DNA from: Dryomyza anilis
Taxonomy: Eukaryota > Arthropoda > Insecta > Diptera > Dryomyzidae
DNA: 64,000 bases
Reading direction: 5' to 3'
NCBI GenBank assembly: GCA_951804985.1
Contig: OX638131.1
Location: 87,060,349 to 87,124,348 of the forward strand
Positions within the stretch are counted from its first letter, which is position 1. Each line of letters begins with the position of its first letter. Position numbers and translations under genes: made by a program. The notes under the pieces are model-generated. The model had not been told where the DNA came from. It did not search any database and saw nothing but the letters and a program-made list of their open reading frames with translations. Below are positions 47,581 through 61,011 of this stretch, in pieces.

Positions 47581-50560
47581 AAGAAGTTATGTCCTGAGAT
47601 AATATTTCGAATTATTTTGCTGTTCCAATATATGATTGTTCAGAATAAAACATTAATCGAGATCTAACTGAATTCGATTAAAGTTTTATACTGAAATTCG
47701 TTACTGAAATTTGAGTTCTACACTGAAATTTGAATTGAATTCTAAAGAATTCAGTTTGAATTCAGTTTTAATTTTGTTTTCAAATATTAAAATTAATTAT
47801 TCTTCGATTGTTTGAAACAATGTTTGAAATCGTTTATCGTTGCCAATTACCAAAGTTTTAATTTAATTTTTTTATAGAAAATGTTTACAAAATGTGTTGA
47901 TTTTTTTTTTCAATACATATTAAACTATTTAGAGTATTCTAAGTAATCTAAGAAATTTGAAAAAATTTAAATTTTTAAAAAATATCAGATACATTTTACA
48001 CAGCTTTTAAAAAGAAATTCTTTAACAATTGTGTTTTTTTTTTCGCAAAATATATAGTAAAAATATTATTAAAAATATGTTTAAAATAAGTATAGCTGAA
48101 AATATAATTTACATTGAAATGTATATAAAAAAATGAACTTACTGTTGACGGTATGATTTAGTTAATTTTTGCATAAGTGAGCATTAATTATTCAAAATCT
48201 TTATATTTTGCATTCTATTATTTTATGTATATTTCATTATTATTATTATTAAAAAACTTGTCTTATTTTTAAATTTTTCTTTTTTAATTAAAATTAATGA
48301 CTATAACTGCTAATTATCACTACTATTTTGCATAATGTCTTTTTGACTGTTTTCGACTTAAGTATTTTCAGTGTGATTTAATTTTTTGTTTTATTTTTTT
48401 TTTTAGATTTAACTATTTAAGATTTAAATTAGTTTGAGTTGGTTTTCTTATTTTCGATTTTTGTGTTTTATAGAAAGTCAACTTATCTGGAAGTTTTACT
48501 GATCTGCATTTTTTGTTTGTTATATATGTTATCAACAAGTCGCGTGTTTTTTTTTATTTTGTATTACGTATCTTTTTACAAAAAATTATAGTTAAAATAA
48601 AAATTAAATTAAAATAAAAATTAAAATAAAAATTAAATTAAAATAAAATAAAAATTAAATTAAAATAAAAATTAAATTAAAATAAAAATAAAATTTTAAT
48701 AAATATATAATTAAAAATGTAACATCATTGTAAAAGTAAAATGTTGAATTTTAATAATTTAAATTATCGTTTATTAAATTATCAAATACACATTATTTTT
48801 TTAAATTATAAAACTCTTTAAATTTTTAAAAGTTACATTAGAAAGATTATTCAAAAGTAAAACTTGAGTTTAATAATTTTTTAACTCTATTTTAAAGTTT
48901 TTTTTTTTTTTTTTTTTGATTAGTAACAGAAAATAATATTGTTGAACTGTAAGTATTTAAATTCAAAGCATTATTTTTTCATTATTTTTTATAAATATTG
49001 AAGTTAATAAAATATTAATTGAAAGCTATAAAATGATTTTTAGTTGATATCTGAAACTTGAAATTTTAAAAATTTAGTTATTGGTTTTACAATGACGTTA
49101 TGTTTTTATAAAAATAATTAAATAAAAATTAATACATTTATTAAAAATAATAAATAAAAAATAATAAATAAAAAATTAAATATAAAAACTAATTGAAAAA
49201 TCAAAATTCTACAAACAATAAATGTTATTTACAATATTAAATTATAATAAATTTTAATTTTGTTTTCATTTTATAATTTCTAATTTGTTCACAAAATTTT
49301 CAAAATTCCGCACTCATTTGCAATAAAACAAAAATGTTTCTTATTTTTCGTATAATTTTTTTTTATTTTTTTTATCATTTTCAATTAGTTAAATAATTAA
49401 ATTTATTCAAATTCTAAAGCGGTTAAGTTTTCATTAATCAATAATAATAATAATCATAATTCTTATATTACATAGTTTAATTTATATATAATGTATATAT
49501 TATATACGTGTGTGTGTGTGTATTAATTTATATAATGTATATACTATAATTTTTATATATTATATGTTGTTGTTTTTTTTTTTGTTATTTATGTAAGAAG
49601 CACTTGAATATATATTTTGTAATGAAAAAGAAGTTGATTTTGTTTTTTTTTTTAGTTTTTTCGTTTTTTTATTTTTAAGTTTTTTTTATTTTTAAGGTTT
49701 TTTTATTTTAGCTTAATTATTTTTCTAAATTTTCAATTAATTCATTTTAACGCTAACTGTAAATCGTTCTCATTATAATTAATTAATTAACTTATGTTTA
49801 ATTATGTATATAATTTTATGTGCTATATGCATGTATATAATTTTGTTATGGTTGTTGTAGTTTTAATTTTTTTTTGTTTAATATTTTTCTTTGCTGTTCT
49901 GATAGTTTAAAATTTGTGTTTTCTTTTGTTTTGCATGTAGAAAGTGGCGTAAGTCTGTAGTGGAATTTTGTCTATTCAGCTGTAAAGTCTTCTAAGAATA
50001 GCGGCAAATTCTATAAAAAAGTAATAAAAAAAAATAAAAAATAAAAAATAGAAGAAATTAAAAAAAAAAACTAAAATAAAATAAAAATAAACAAATTAAA
50101 AACGTAGAAAAGATTAAAATTAATGCACAAAAAACTAAATCAATAAATCATAACTACTATTAAAGATGTATGTAAACTCAAATTATAAAAAAAATAATCA
50201 TTGAATAATACTCTTATTTACCATCATTGCCATTCACAGAAGTGTCCTGCGCATTTATGTCTAAAAAGTGTACAAAAGTTAATAGTTTTTTTATATATTA
50301 TTTTTCTTTCTAATATTTCTTTTTCTTCACTATTTTATTGCGCTAACTGCAGAATTTTTTTGTCTATATAAATATGTTATTAAATATCTATAATTGTTAG
50401 AGTTTTTTGAAGTTTATTTTTTTTTTTTTTTTATATTAATAAATTTATTTTATATTTTATTTATTGCTTTAATATCTTTACTTCAATCGTTTGCTTTCGC
50501 CTCTAAACTAAGGTACGTGATAAAAGGGAAATGTGTGGGAGACAAAGCGTTAAGAGACAA
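47581..50560. other. Intergenic AT-rich DNA
   Basis: Includes AAATTAAATTAAAATAAA simple repeats at 48590-48700 and a short TATA/GTGTG microsatellite at 49490-49560. No gene is seen. Confidence 0.5.
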
Positions 50561-51390
50561 AAAATTAAATAAAAAAAAAATTAAAAATTATAGTAAAAAG
50601 TAAAATAAATTGAAATAAATGAAATAAAATGAAAAAATAAAAAGAAAAATAAGAAAAAAAATGTAATAGAATAAAAGAGGATAACAGAAAAAGAAGTAGA
50701 AACAATAGAAAATAAAAAACGAAAATGATAAAAAAAGTAAAAAGAAATAGAAATAGAAAAAGAAAAGTAAAAAGAAACAAAAACATAAAAAGATTAAGAA
50801 AAAGATATATAAATAGGAAAAGAATAACAAAGACATAAAGAAAGACAAAGAAAAAATAAAAATAAAAAGAAAATGAAACAGAAACTGAAGTAAAAAAAAA
50901 CCAAAAACATAAAAGGAATAAGAAAAATAAAAATAAAAAGAATAAGAAAAAGAAAAATAAAAAGAAAAGTGAATAAAAATAGAAAAAAGAAAATTAAAAA
51001 GAAACGAATAGTTAAAAGGTTAAGAAAAAGATATAGAAATAGAAAAAGAATAACAAAAACATAAAGAAAAAGAATGAAAACATAAAATGAAAACGAAACA
51101 GAAGAAATAGGAAAAACATAAAGAAAAAGAAAAAAATAATGAGAAAAAAAAAGACAAAGAATAAAAAAAGGAAAAAAAAAGAAAAAGTAAAAGAACAAAA
51201 AGGAAAAAGAACAAAAAGAAAAAAGAACAAAAAGGAAAAAGATAAAGAAAAAATAAAAGATAAAAGATAAAGATAAATAAAAAAGTAATATAGTAGTATA
51301 TAAAGTATATAAAGAAAAAGATAAAAAAAGAAAAAGTAATATATAAAAAAAATAAAAAGAGAAATAAATAGAAAAAGAAAATAAAAAGAA
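50561..51390. repeat. Purine-only tract (A/G), ~0.8 kb
   Basis: AAAAAGAAAAAG-type sequence with almost no C or T. The long Phe/Leu/Ser frames on the - strand come from this. It ends directly at the MITE at 51399. Confidence 0.85.
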
Positions 51391-51398
51391 ATGTGTAT

Positions 51399-51896
51399 GG
51401 GCCATTCCACACCAAATCGACCAAAAAAAGTCAAATTTTAGAAAATAATTTTTTAAAATATGATTCCATCAAAATACCATCTTGAAATTTTGTATAAACA
51501 TTTATAATAAATTGACGAAAACTTAGGATTTTTTTCAGGATTTTAAAAAGGGTCCTTTTTAAGGACCACAATTTTGAAGTGCAAGGATAATGACCACGGG
51601 CCACATGTTACCGTTTGGAAATTACAACTTAATTTTTCTAAAAGCTTGTTCTATTAGCTTTAAAACGAGCCATTAACGGAGTTCCTAGCATTTCTAGTTC
51701 AAGAGATATTTAAATATGAACAACAGTACAAAAGTGATTTTTGGCACTTTTTTTCCAACTTTGAGCCACTGTATCTCTGGAAGTAGTGGTCGGAAAAAAT
51801 AAAAAAAAATGTTTAGTGCATGTCTCGATACCCTTTATCAGTTGAAATCGAAGAAGGTGAGTTCCAACCGCCCGTCGATTTGGTGTGGAATGGCCC
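51399..51896. mobile_element. MITE with GGGCCATTCCACACCAAATC ends
   Basis: The 22-bp terminal inverted repeats GGGCCATTCCACACCAAATC(GA) and (TC)GATTTGGTGTGGAATGGCCC are almost perfect. GTAT flanks both ends directly (51395-51398 and 51897-51900) as a target duplication. The length is 498 bp, with no convincing ORF. Confidence 0.7.
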
Positions 51897-51900
51897 GTAT

Positions 51901-52471
51901 ACATTTATTTAAAAAGGACAATGAATATAAAATTAAAAAAAAATTAAACAAAAAAAATTAATTAAAAAAAGAATAAAAAAATAAAATATTAATTAATGTT
52001 TTAAATACTTAAAAAATCAAAAAAAAAATAGAAAATTTAAAAAATGTTTTAAATTAATATAAAAATGTAAATAAAAAAAAAACATAAGAAATAAAATGTA
52101 AAGACAAAGAAGAAAGCAATAAATGTATTTCAAATGAAAATAGAAAAAAAATAAAATTATTAAATTAAAGTCAAGACAATATCTTGAAATAAAATAAAAT
52201 AGTTAAAAGAAATTCAAATATAAATTGAAAGGAAAATTAAATTAACTAAATGAAACACTTATTAGAAAAATAAAATAAATAGGAATTCTACAATGAATAT
52301 TAAAAAAAAAAACAAATGAATTTATTTTTATTTTATTGTATTTATTTAAATTTAATTTTAAATATAATTTAAAAATAATTTAAATTTATTGCATAGATAT
52401 AACAAAATTTAGAAGAATTTAACACAATACCAAAAATATACGATTTTAAAAATAATTATAATAAAAATATA
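51901..52471. other. A-rich spacer
   Basis: A/T-only simple sequence between two MITE-type elements. No gene. Confidence 0.6.
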
Positions 52472-53618
52472 CAGAGTTCGGATTTGCACGCACGCCCGCG
52501 CCAGCGCCCTTAAGTAAATGAGAAGCAAATTTGTTTACGCATACTCTGCACTCGGGCACCACATTTTTTTTACAACACATCCCGTCGCAACGAGTGATGC
52601 TTTGCACTATTCTCGGTACCTGCCCTCGTGCGGGCTACGAAACTAAAAACTGCAGCCCGCGCAAACGTGGAATGAGAAAATAGAGAAGCATATCGCGCAA
52701 GTGCTATGGTATTTATTTCGCGGGGCAACTCCGTGCAACAGCGAAAACCGACTGCCCCGGGCAGCACGCGGGCAGTTTTTCACAGCCAGATAATTTTTTC
52801 TTGTATGACATTCTTATGTGGCGCAAGAGTACGGCACTGTTATAATATACTGCGCAATGTTTTAATAATTTTTAAATAAAACTATCGTTAATACAGAAAA
52901 GTTTGGCAATACTCAAATACACTTTTAACCGAAGTTTTAATTTGGTTTATAAAAATTGTATAATTTAGTACTAGTTTTTCAGTGCAAGTTTAAACTTAGT
53001 GTAAGTTTTTACAAATGAGGATATACATTATTTTTCGAAGCCTATCATGTAGCTTTTTTATTAAAATAGATTTTTGCACATAATAATTTTTGTATTTGAA
53101 TAAAAATGTTGATTAAGATTTCATGTTAAATTTATTTTTCTGTTCAACGAACAATTAAAAGATACAATTTTATAAACCAAAATAAAACTGCGATTAAAAG
53201 TGTATTTGAGTATTGCCAAACTTGTCTGTATTATCAATAGTTTTATATAAAAATTATTAAAACATTGCGCAGTCAAGTAAAACAGTGCCAATAAAAATTG
53301 TGAAAAATGCGCGTGCTGCCAGGGGCAGTCTGTTTTCGCTGTTGCACGGAGTTGCCCCGCGAAATAAATACCATAGCACTTGCGCGATATGCTTCTCTAT
53401 TTTCTCATTCCACGTCTGCGCGGGCTGCAGTTTTTAGTTTCGTAGCCCGCACGAGGGCAGGTACCGAGAATAATGCAAAGCCTCACTCGTTGCGACGGGA
53501 TGTGTTGTAAAAAAAATGTGATGCCCGAGTGCAGTGTCTGCGTAAAACAAATTTGCTCGTCAGTGTATGAAGAAAAGGGCATGTGCGGGCGCACGCACAC
53601 GGGCATTTCCGATCTCTG
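52472..53618. mobile_element. Large GC-rich fold-back element, hAT-like ends
   Basis: The ends are CAGAG...CTCTG, and the 7 bp AAATATA directly flanks both sides. The arms (52472-~52920 and ~53180-53618) are long imperfect inverted copies. Matching blocks are CCCGTCGCAACGAGTG, GCGGGGCAACTCCGTGCAAC and AGTATTGCCAAAC-type inner ends. The arms are GC-rich inside very AT-rich DNA. Each arm keeps an open frame of about 65 codons (CCTELPREINTIALARYASL). This follows from the arms being copies and need not mean coding. CAGAG-type ends with a 7-8 bp duplication suggest a non-autonomous hAT element. Confidence 0.7.
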
Positions 53619-54924
53619 AAATATATTAAATATTTAAAAATAAATTTAATATTTAAAAATAAATTTAATATTTAAAAATAAATTTAATATTAAAAAAAAT
53701 AAACTACTAAATTTAGGTTGTTTTTTATACAAAATGTGAATAAAAATTTAACTAAATATACATATTAAATTAAAATTAGTTAAAAAGCGTTTGTATTTAA
53801 ATGCTAAAAAATTACATTACACACGTCATTACAAAATACATTATGTTCAGTCTGAAGCAACTACGAAGAAAGGTCTTTTTTGTTGTTGTTGTTGTCATTA
53901 ATATAAATTAAAATTTTTATAATAATATAAAATTAAAAATGTTCATAAACTATAAATATAAAAAATATTCTGTTTTTCTTTGGCAGCATATTTCCCTTGC
54001 ATTTTTTTCGGTTATAATTCTTTTATTTTTAAAAGTTGCAAAAGTTACTTTTATTTTTTATGCATTTGTTGCTGTGTTGATGTATAGTAATATTTATATT
54101 TTTGCATTTATTTTTTAATAAATTTTTATTAAATATAAATCGTCGTTTTATTATATAAAAACCAAAATGCATTTTGTTTAATTGAAATAATATTGAGTAG
54201 TTTTTATTCCTCTGTTTGTTCATGTCATAATTTGAAGTTTTGTTTTTTTTAAAATTTTAGATTTTTTCTACGCTTTATGTTTTTTTGTTTGTTTTATATA
54301 TTTTGCTTTTTATTCTGCTGTTGATTTTTTTTTTGTAGTTATCTATAATGCTATATAATGTAGTATGTATATTTTTAATTAGTGAACATTTCTATACAAA
54401 GTTATTTCAAGAGAAAGTATTTGGTTGAAGTGGTGCTGCCACCTCAACAGAAACTGAGTATTATTTTGACGCTACGTTGTAATTTGTGTTGTAAATTAAT
54501 TATTTATGTACGCTTCTTGTTTTAATTAATTTTTGTTGATATTTTTATAAATGCGAAAATGTTTTATGTTTTTTGTGTGTTTTTATAAAATATTTTGGAA
54601 ATTGGTATTATTTACAATGTTTTTTTTTTTTTTTTTGGTTTAATTAAAAAGTTTTAAAAAAACTCAATTTTCGTTTTTCATAATGTTAATAAATATTAAA
54701 ATCATTTTAAGCAGTGCTTTTTAGAAGCGTTAATAAAAATTAATGTCTTCAAAGTGTTTTTATTTTAATTAAATTTAAATTGATTTTTTTTTATATAATT
54801 TTACAAAAATTTGTACCAAATCACATTTGATTTATGCTTGAGAAATATTTAAGGAAATAAGATGCAATAATTAAATAGAAAATTATAGTAATAAAGTGTG
54901 TGCTTAAAATTAAAGAATACTCAT
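53619..54924. other. Intergenic AT-rich DNA
   Basis: Starts with three copies of TATTTAAAAATAAATTTAA. Nothing else is recognised. Confidence 0.5.
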
Positions 54925-56270
54925 AAAAGTTTTTTTTTTAAAGCTTTCAATAAAAGTTTATTTGATAGCTTTTTGTAAAAGCATATGCGAATTCTTAAAT
55001 GGAAGCTTTCTATAAAAGCATATGTGAAAGTTTGGTGTAAAGGCTTCTATAAAAACTTTGCAAAAAAGCTTATTGAAAACTTTCTTTATAAGCTTCTCTG
55101 AAAGTTTTCTTTAAAGTCTTATGCGAGAGCTTATATGAAAGCTTTCTATAAAAACTTCTATGAAAGCTTTCTATAAAATGTTATATGAAAGCTTTCTATA
55201 AAAGCTTATATGAAAGCTTTATATAAAAGCTTATTTGAAGGCTTTTCATAAAAGCTTATACTAAAGATTTATATAAAAGCTTAAATGAAAATATTCTATA
55301 AAAGCGTATTTAAAAGATGTCTGTAAAAGCTATATAAGCTTTTATGTAAAAGCTATGATATCTATAAAAGCTATAATATCTTATATGAAAGCTACCTAAA
55401 AATATTATATGAAATATTATCTCATATAAAAGCTTTCTAAAAAAAGCTCGAAAGTATGAAAAGCTTTTATGAAAGCTTTCACAAAAAATGTATGTTTAAG
55501 TATTCAATAAAAACGTATATGAAAGCTTTCTAAAAATCTTATATAGAAGCTTTCTATAAAAGCTTATATAAAGTTTTCTATAAAAGCTTATTTGAAATCA
55601 TACAAATAAAGCTTATATGCAAGATTTATACAAAAGCTTATATGAAAGCTTTATACAAAAGCTTATATGAAAGCTTTGCATAAAAGCTTGCATAAAAGCT
55701 TTTTAAAAAATCCTTAATACGGTTTTAATATAAAAACTTGTTATAAACGTTTCTATGAAAGCTTTATATAAAAGCTTCAAAGAAAACTTTTTATAAAAGC
55801 TTATAAAAGCTCTTATAAGAGCATTAATGAAATCTTTAATAATGGCTATTATTTAAGCTTTTATAATAGCTTTCATTAAAGCTTTAATAAAAACTCTTAT
55901 GAAAGTGATTTAAAAACTTTGACTTTTTATAAACATTTCTATGAAAGCTTTATATAAAAGCTGTAATAAAAGCTTTTTATAAAAGTTTATGAAAGCTCTT
56001 ATAGGGGCATTCATGAAATATATTATTAAGATTATTATTTAAGTTTTTATAATGGCTCTCATTAAAGCTTTAATCAAAACTCTTATGAAAGTGATTTGAA
56101 AACTTTGACTTTTTATAAACATTTCTAAAAGCTTTTATAGAAGCTTTTTATAAAAGTTTATGAAAGCATTCATGAAATATATTATTAAGATTATTATTAA
56201 AGCTTTTATAATGGCTCTCATTAAAGCTTTAATCAAAACTCTTGTGAAAGTGATTCGAAAACTCTGACAA
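54925..56270. repeat. AAGCTT-based degenerate repeat, period ~23 bp
   Basis: The motif is AAAGCTTTCTATAAAAGCTT, ATATG, repeated dozens of times with drift. Around 55880-56270 a longer (~180-bp) unit containing ATTATTAAGATTATTATT and CTCTCATTAAAGCTTTAAT is itself repeated two to three times. Confidence 0.85.
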
Positions 56271-58389
56271 ATTCTTTGTATGTTCGTAGTAAAGATGTTT
56301 TCTTTAAAAATGCAAGCAAAAAGTTTAAAAAAATTTAAATTAACTGATAATTAACTGAAAGCTTTAATATTAAAAAAGCTTTATATGAATTTATACAAAA
56401 GATTTCACCATCACATTTACTACATATTATTTTTCTAAAATTATACAAAAGAATAAAAAAACAAACAAAAAAATAACTTATAAGAGAGAGAGATAACATT
56501 GCTCTCTGCATAAAAATGTTAATTATGGCACATAAATAGTTTTGACTTTAGACTCGCTACGCATTTGAATTAAGTTTAAGTTAATATGTTGAGTTTTTAA
56601 ATATTATATATAGTTTTTAATATGATTTATCAAACACTTGCAACAACTGAACCGTAAATTTATTCAATCTATATAATAAATGCATTGTAATTGTTTTTAA
56701 ATTTTCGGTACATTTTAACTTTAATATTTTTTGTTGGCTTTCAATGCCGTTCATATAAATAAAGAACTTTCAACTACATGTACTGCTACTTGCTGTTGAC
56801 AGATATTACTAACTTGAACTTGCTGTTGCAACAACAAAATATTTAAATGCAATATGAAATAATTTGTTAAATTTTTAATATTATTTACTGTATTGTAATA
56901 ATAGTTGATAACTTTATATAGTATGTATTAAAAAACGCGCTACTAAAAAACTTTTATCCTTGTTATACTTAAATATTTTATCACTGATTAGCGATGATTT
57001 TTGTGTAATTTTTTGACTTATTTAGTTCACTTTAAATGCTATACTTTCATATGTTATCAATAGTTAGCTATTTTCGTAGTTTTTTATTTTATTTTTCAAC
57101 TACTAATAGAATGCGTTGGTTTTTTTAAATATTTTTCTTAACTTTTTTGTATGTGGGCTGTGTAGTGTATGTTGTAGAGAGTGTTACATTTTACAGTACA
57201 AATTAATTAAATATTGGCTAATAATTACATCATCATTCTTTTGCTTTACTTCATAAAGTATTTTCTGTGATCACCATATGTTTTAAAAATAGTTTTTATG
57301 TTTTTTTTTGTTTTGTTTTGTTTTCGACGCCATATTATTAAAAAGTACTATTTTTCTAAACAGAATTTCACATTTCTTTCGTGTGTAATAAAATTTTTAC
57401 AATTTTTCATTATCGTTTTATTTTACAATTTATAAATTTGTTTTTGAAATATTTTTAACGCTGATTTGAAACAAATTCATAAGTTTTTTTTTAGTTTCTA
57501 AATTTTGTCTTGTGATTTTTGTTGTTGTTGTAAAAATGTTTTGTTGTTTTTGTTGGTTTTGTATAAATGTAGTATGTACTTGTTAAAATATTTACAAAGA
57601 TCCCTAACTGTATCCGCACTAAGTATCTGAGTATCTATGCATCTATGCAGCTGTGTATTGTAACTAGTTATGTAGTATCCTAAGTAAGTAGCTAAGTAAT
57701 TTGCATGCGTTTCAGTTGCTACTCTATATTCGCAAGTTTCTTATTAAATTTGCGCAAATAAATCTAATATTTATCTGTTCATCAATTATTAAAAGCTTTT
57801 TTCATTAGTAACTTGTGTGCATTCTGTAAAAGTTCAATGCTAACTTGTTACTAAGTTTATAATTAGTTTCTTTTTTTATAATATATGTATGTTTTTTGTT
57901 TAATAATAATTTAGCATAATATTTAATACTAATATAAATAAGTTTTACAGCATTTCTACATTTTGTTTTAATTTTTTACTTTTTAATTTTATATTCTGCA
58001 CATTTTTATGTTTTTTTGTTTTTTCAATTTTCATACAAAATCGCATGGCTCGAGGTGTGTTTTCATGTGGTTGTTGTTATGTTCAAAAATGTTGCATCTA
58101 AAAAATGTAAGATTCTACATATTCCCCATGTCTAAATCAATTAAGTCAGCTAAGTATTTATTTGCAATTATTATTATTAATATTTTTTCTTTTTTGAATG
58201 TGTAAAATGTGATATTTTTTTTTTTGTTGAGTGCATAATTAAATGTTTGCGTTTATTTTCTTGATTTTGATGCGAATTTTTGAGTGGTAATTATTTTAGT
58301 TAGTTTGTGACATGCGAAGCACAGTGTTAACAGCAACGTTTTTGATGTGTTATGGGTGCGATGGAAAATGTTTGAACTTTTTAAAGAGT
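56271..58389. other. Intergenic AT-rich DNA
   Basis: No gene is recognised. A small cluster of GTATCT/GTATCC words is at 57600-57690. Confidence 0.45.
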
Positions 58390-59745
58390 TTAAAAAAAAG
58401 AAAATATTTATGACTTAAAAAAAACTTTAATAAGTTTTTAAAAAGCTTTAGCTTTAATAAGGTTATATTTTAAAGATTGAGTTGGATTTGAATGATTTAA
58501 AAAGTGTTTGTAAGGGTTTTACAAAAGTTTTTAAAATTTTTTTTAAAAAATGTTTTAAAAAAGCTTCTAAAATATTTTAAAAAATGCTTTAAAAAAGCTT
58601 TTTAAATATTTTAAAAAGCTTTTAAAAACTTTTAAAAAGCTTTTAAAAACTTTTAAAAAGCTTTTAAAAATTTTCAAAAAGCTTTTAAAAACTTTTAAAA
58701 AGCTTTTAAAAACTTTTAAAAAGCTTTTAAAAAGCTTTTAAAAACTTTTAAAAAGCTTTTAAACCATTTTTAAAAAGCTTTTAAAAACTTTTAAAAAGCT
58801 TTTAAACCATTTTTAAAAAGCTTTTAAACCATTTTTAAAAAGCTTTTAAACCATTTTTAAAAAGCTTTTAAACAAGTTTCGTTTATGTTGTTGTCTATTA
58901 TTGTGTTTTCTATATAAATGTTTTGAATAAGTTTTAAAAAGGTATAAAAAAAAAGCTTTGAAAAAATCTTTAATTATTTGTTAAGCTTTAAAAAGGTTAA
59001 ATAAGTTTTAAAAAGAACTTTAATAAGCTTTCAGGAGATCTAGAGTTAAACACAATTTAATGAGCTTTTAAAAAACTTTAATATGCTTTAAAAAAAAAAC
59101 TTTGATAAGCTTTAAAAAGTTCTAATAACCCTTTAAAATTTTTGAATATTTCAACCATATAAAATTATTTATAGAAAACACTTTCATACAATTTTAAAAA
59201 TATTTAAAAAAAGTATTAATTAGCTTTGAAAAAGATTTAATAAAAAACATAAATTTAAAAAAAATTGCAGATTTGAAAAAATCTTTAATTATTATTTTAG
59301 GCTTTATAAAAGAGCTTTAATAAGTTTTGAAAAGTGCTTTAACAAGCTTTCATCAGCATTAAACAATCTCAGATAAGTTAAAAAACAACTTGAATGAGCT
59401 TGTCAAAAAATTTTAAAAGCTTTTAACATAAACCTTTAATAAGCTTTTAACAAACTTGTGTAAGCTTTAATAAGCTTTTAAAAGTTATTTTTAGAAAAGC
59501 ACTTTCTACTTTAAAAGCACTTACTACTTTGAGAAGGGTTTTAAAAAGCTTAAAAAACTTAAAAAACTTTAAAAATAATTAATAAGCACTGAAAAAGATT
59601 TAATGAACTTTGAAAAAGGTTTCATAAGCTTTGAAAAAACCTTTATAAGTTTTGAAAAGGGCTTTCATGAGCAATATAAAATCTCAAATAAATTTAAAAT
59701 AAAAATTTTATTGAGATTTAAAAAAAAAACTGGAATTTGATTTTT
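58390..59745. repeat. AAGCTTTTAAAA repeat, with homogeneous core
   Basis: The core 58551-58875 is a near-perfect palindromic unit (AAAAAGCTTTTAAAAACTTT, ~21 bp; later AAACCATTTTT variants). It degrades on the right into AAGCTTTAATAAGCTTT variants up to ~59745. Similar motifs resume at 60085-60740. Confidence 0.85.
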
Positions 59746-60084
59746 TTCAAAATAAACCTTTACGTGTCGATCATGTATTTCCCGGTGACAACGATATCGG
59801 CTACAATTCGTTTGAATATCGGTTGAATATCGTGTGACTACAATTTTTGATTCATGTATCAAACGAAACGTTGAGTACGCTCGTTTTGACAGTTTTTTTG
59901 TTGCCAGCATATAAATCATACGACAAAATAAAAAAAAAATATTTGAAATTTTTGTATATGAAAAATAGTTGGCAAAACAAAAATATTGAACAAACGTTCG
60001 ATTCAAAGAGCGAAACGAACGAAACGTTTGAAATACGTTATACAAATTTTAGACGAAGGGGACTGGAAACGAATCGTTGTACTT
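59746..60084. other. Non-repetitive insert inside the AAGCTT region
   Basis: This ~340-bp block (TACGTGTCGATCATGTATTT, AACGAACGAAACGTTTGAAA) has none of the AAGCTT motifs around it and is less AT-rich. It may be an insertion that split the array. No inverted ends or coding frame were identified. Confidence 0.35.
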
Positions 60085-60773
60085 TAAAAAGTTTTAATAA
60101 GCTTTTTAAATATTTTGAATATTTCAGTATTATAAAATTATTTATAGAAAAGCACCAAGCTTTTTAAAGACATTGATTTTTTAAGGCTTTTAAAAAAGTT
60201 TTTAAAAAAATTCAATACGCCAAAGAAAGCTAAATATATATAAAAAGCTCACATACATTATTACTTGAATATTGCATTTTCAAATAAATTTAGATTTTAA
60301 GAAGCTTTTTAAAAAAGTTAAACTAACTTTAATTTAATTAAATACATTTGGATTAAAAAAGTTTTTTAAAAGATATCCTTTTTTTTTGTTGTAAATTTAG
60401 ATTTGAAGAAGCTTTTTATGCACAGAAAAACAAAAGCTTTAACATATTTGAAAAAAACTTTTGACGATTTTAAAGCTTTTTAAAAAAATATTTTAAAAAT
60501 TGAGTATGTTTATAATTGCAAAAACAACTTATAAAAAAAGGACAAACATTTTCATAAAAATATTTTTTAAGGAACTTTGAAGTAGCCAATTACTTATAAT
60601 AGATAGGCTTTTCTAATAAATACTCATTTTTTTATTTAACATTTTGAACAAAATTTGAAATAAATGATGTCAAAAAGCTTTTAATACCAGAAACATAATT
60701 TCAATCTAAAGCTTTATATAACATAAAACTTTAAGAAAAAGCTTTTCTAAAGATATATATATATATATTCATT

Positions 60774-60908
60774 GGTGCATAATCATAGACAATTTAAAGT
60801 CGACTTTAAATTTAAAATCAGCTTTTTGACATTTTATTCTATACAAAATTTGTAAAAAGTCGTTTTATAATTTTAAAGTTGACTTTAAATTGTTTATGAT
60901 TATGCGCC
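60774..60908. mobile_element. MITE family C, copy 2
   Basis: The inverted ends are GGTGCATAATCATAGACAAT and ATTGTTTATGATTATGCGCC. The inner AAAGTCGACTTTAAA blocks are also inverted. It is a 135-bp relative of the copy at 43170-43305 and lies about 100 bases beyond the 3' end of the - strand gene. Confidence 0.6.
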
Positions 60909-61011
60909 TATGTGTTTTATAATAAAGCAACCCAGAAAAAAAAATAAAATAAAGTTTTTAATTTTACACATCAAAGCGGTTCTATTCCTCGGCACCGTTG
61001 TCGTTGTCAGC

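Noticed and set aside
50565..51434. Long hydrophobic frames on the - strand (up to 203 codons)
   Set aside because: Translation of an A/G-only tract.
52570..53510. Matching 65-67-codon proteins in the two arms of the fold-back as genes
   Set aside because: They are the same sequence on opposite strands because the arms are inverted copies. No start, stop or family evidence is independent of that.
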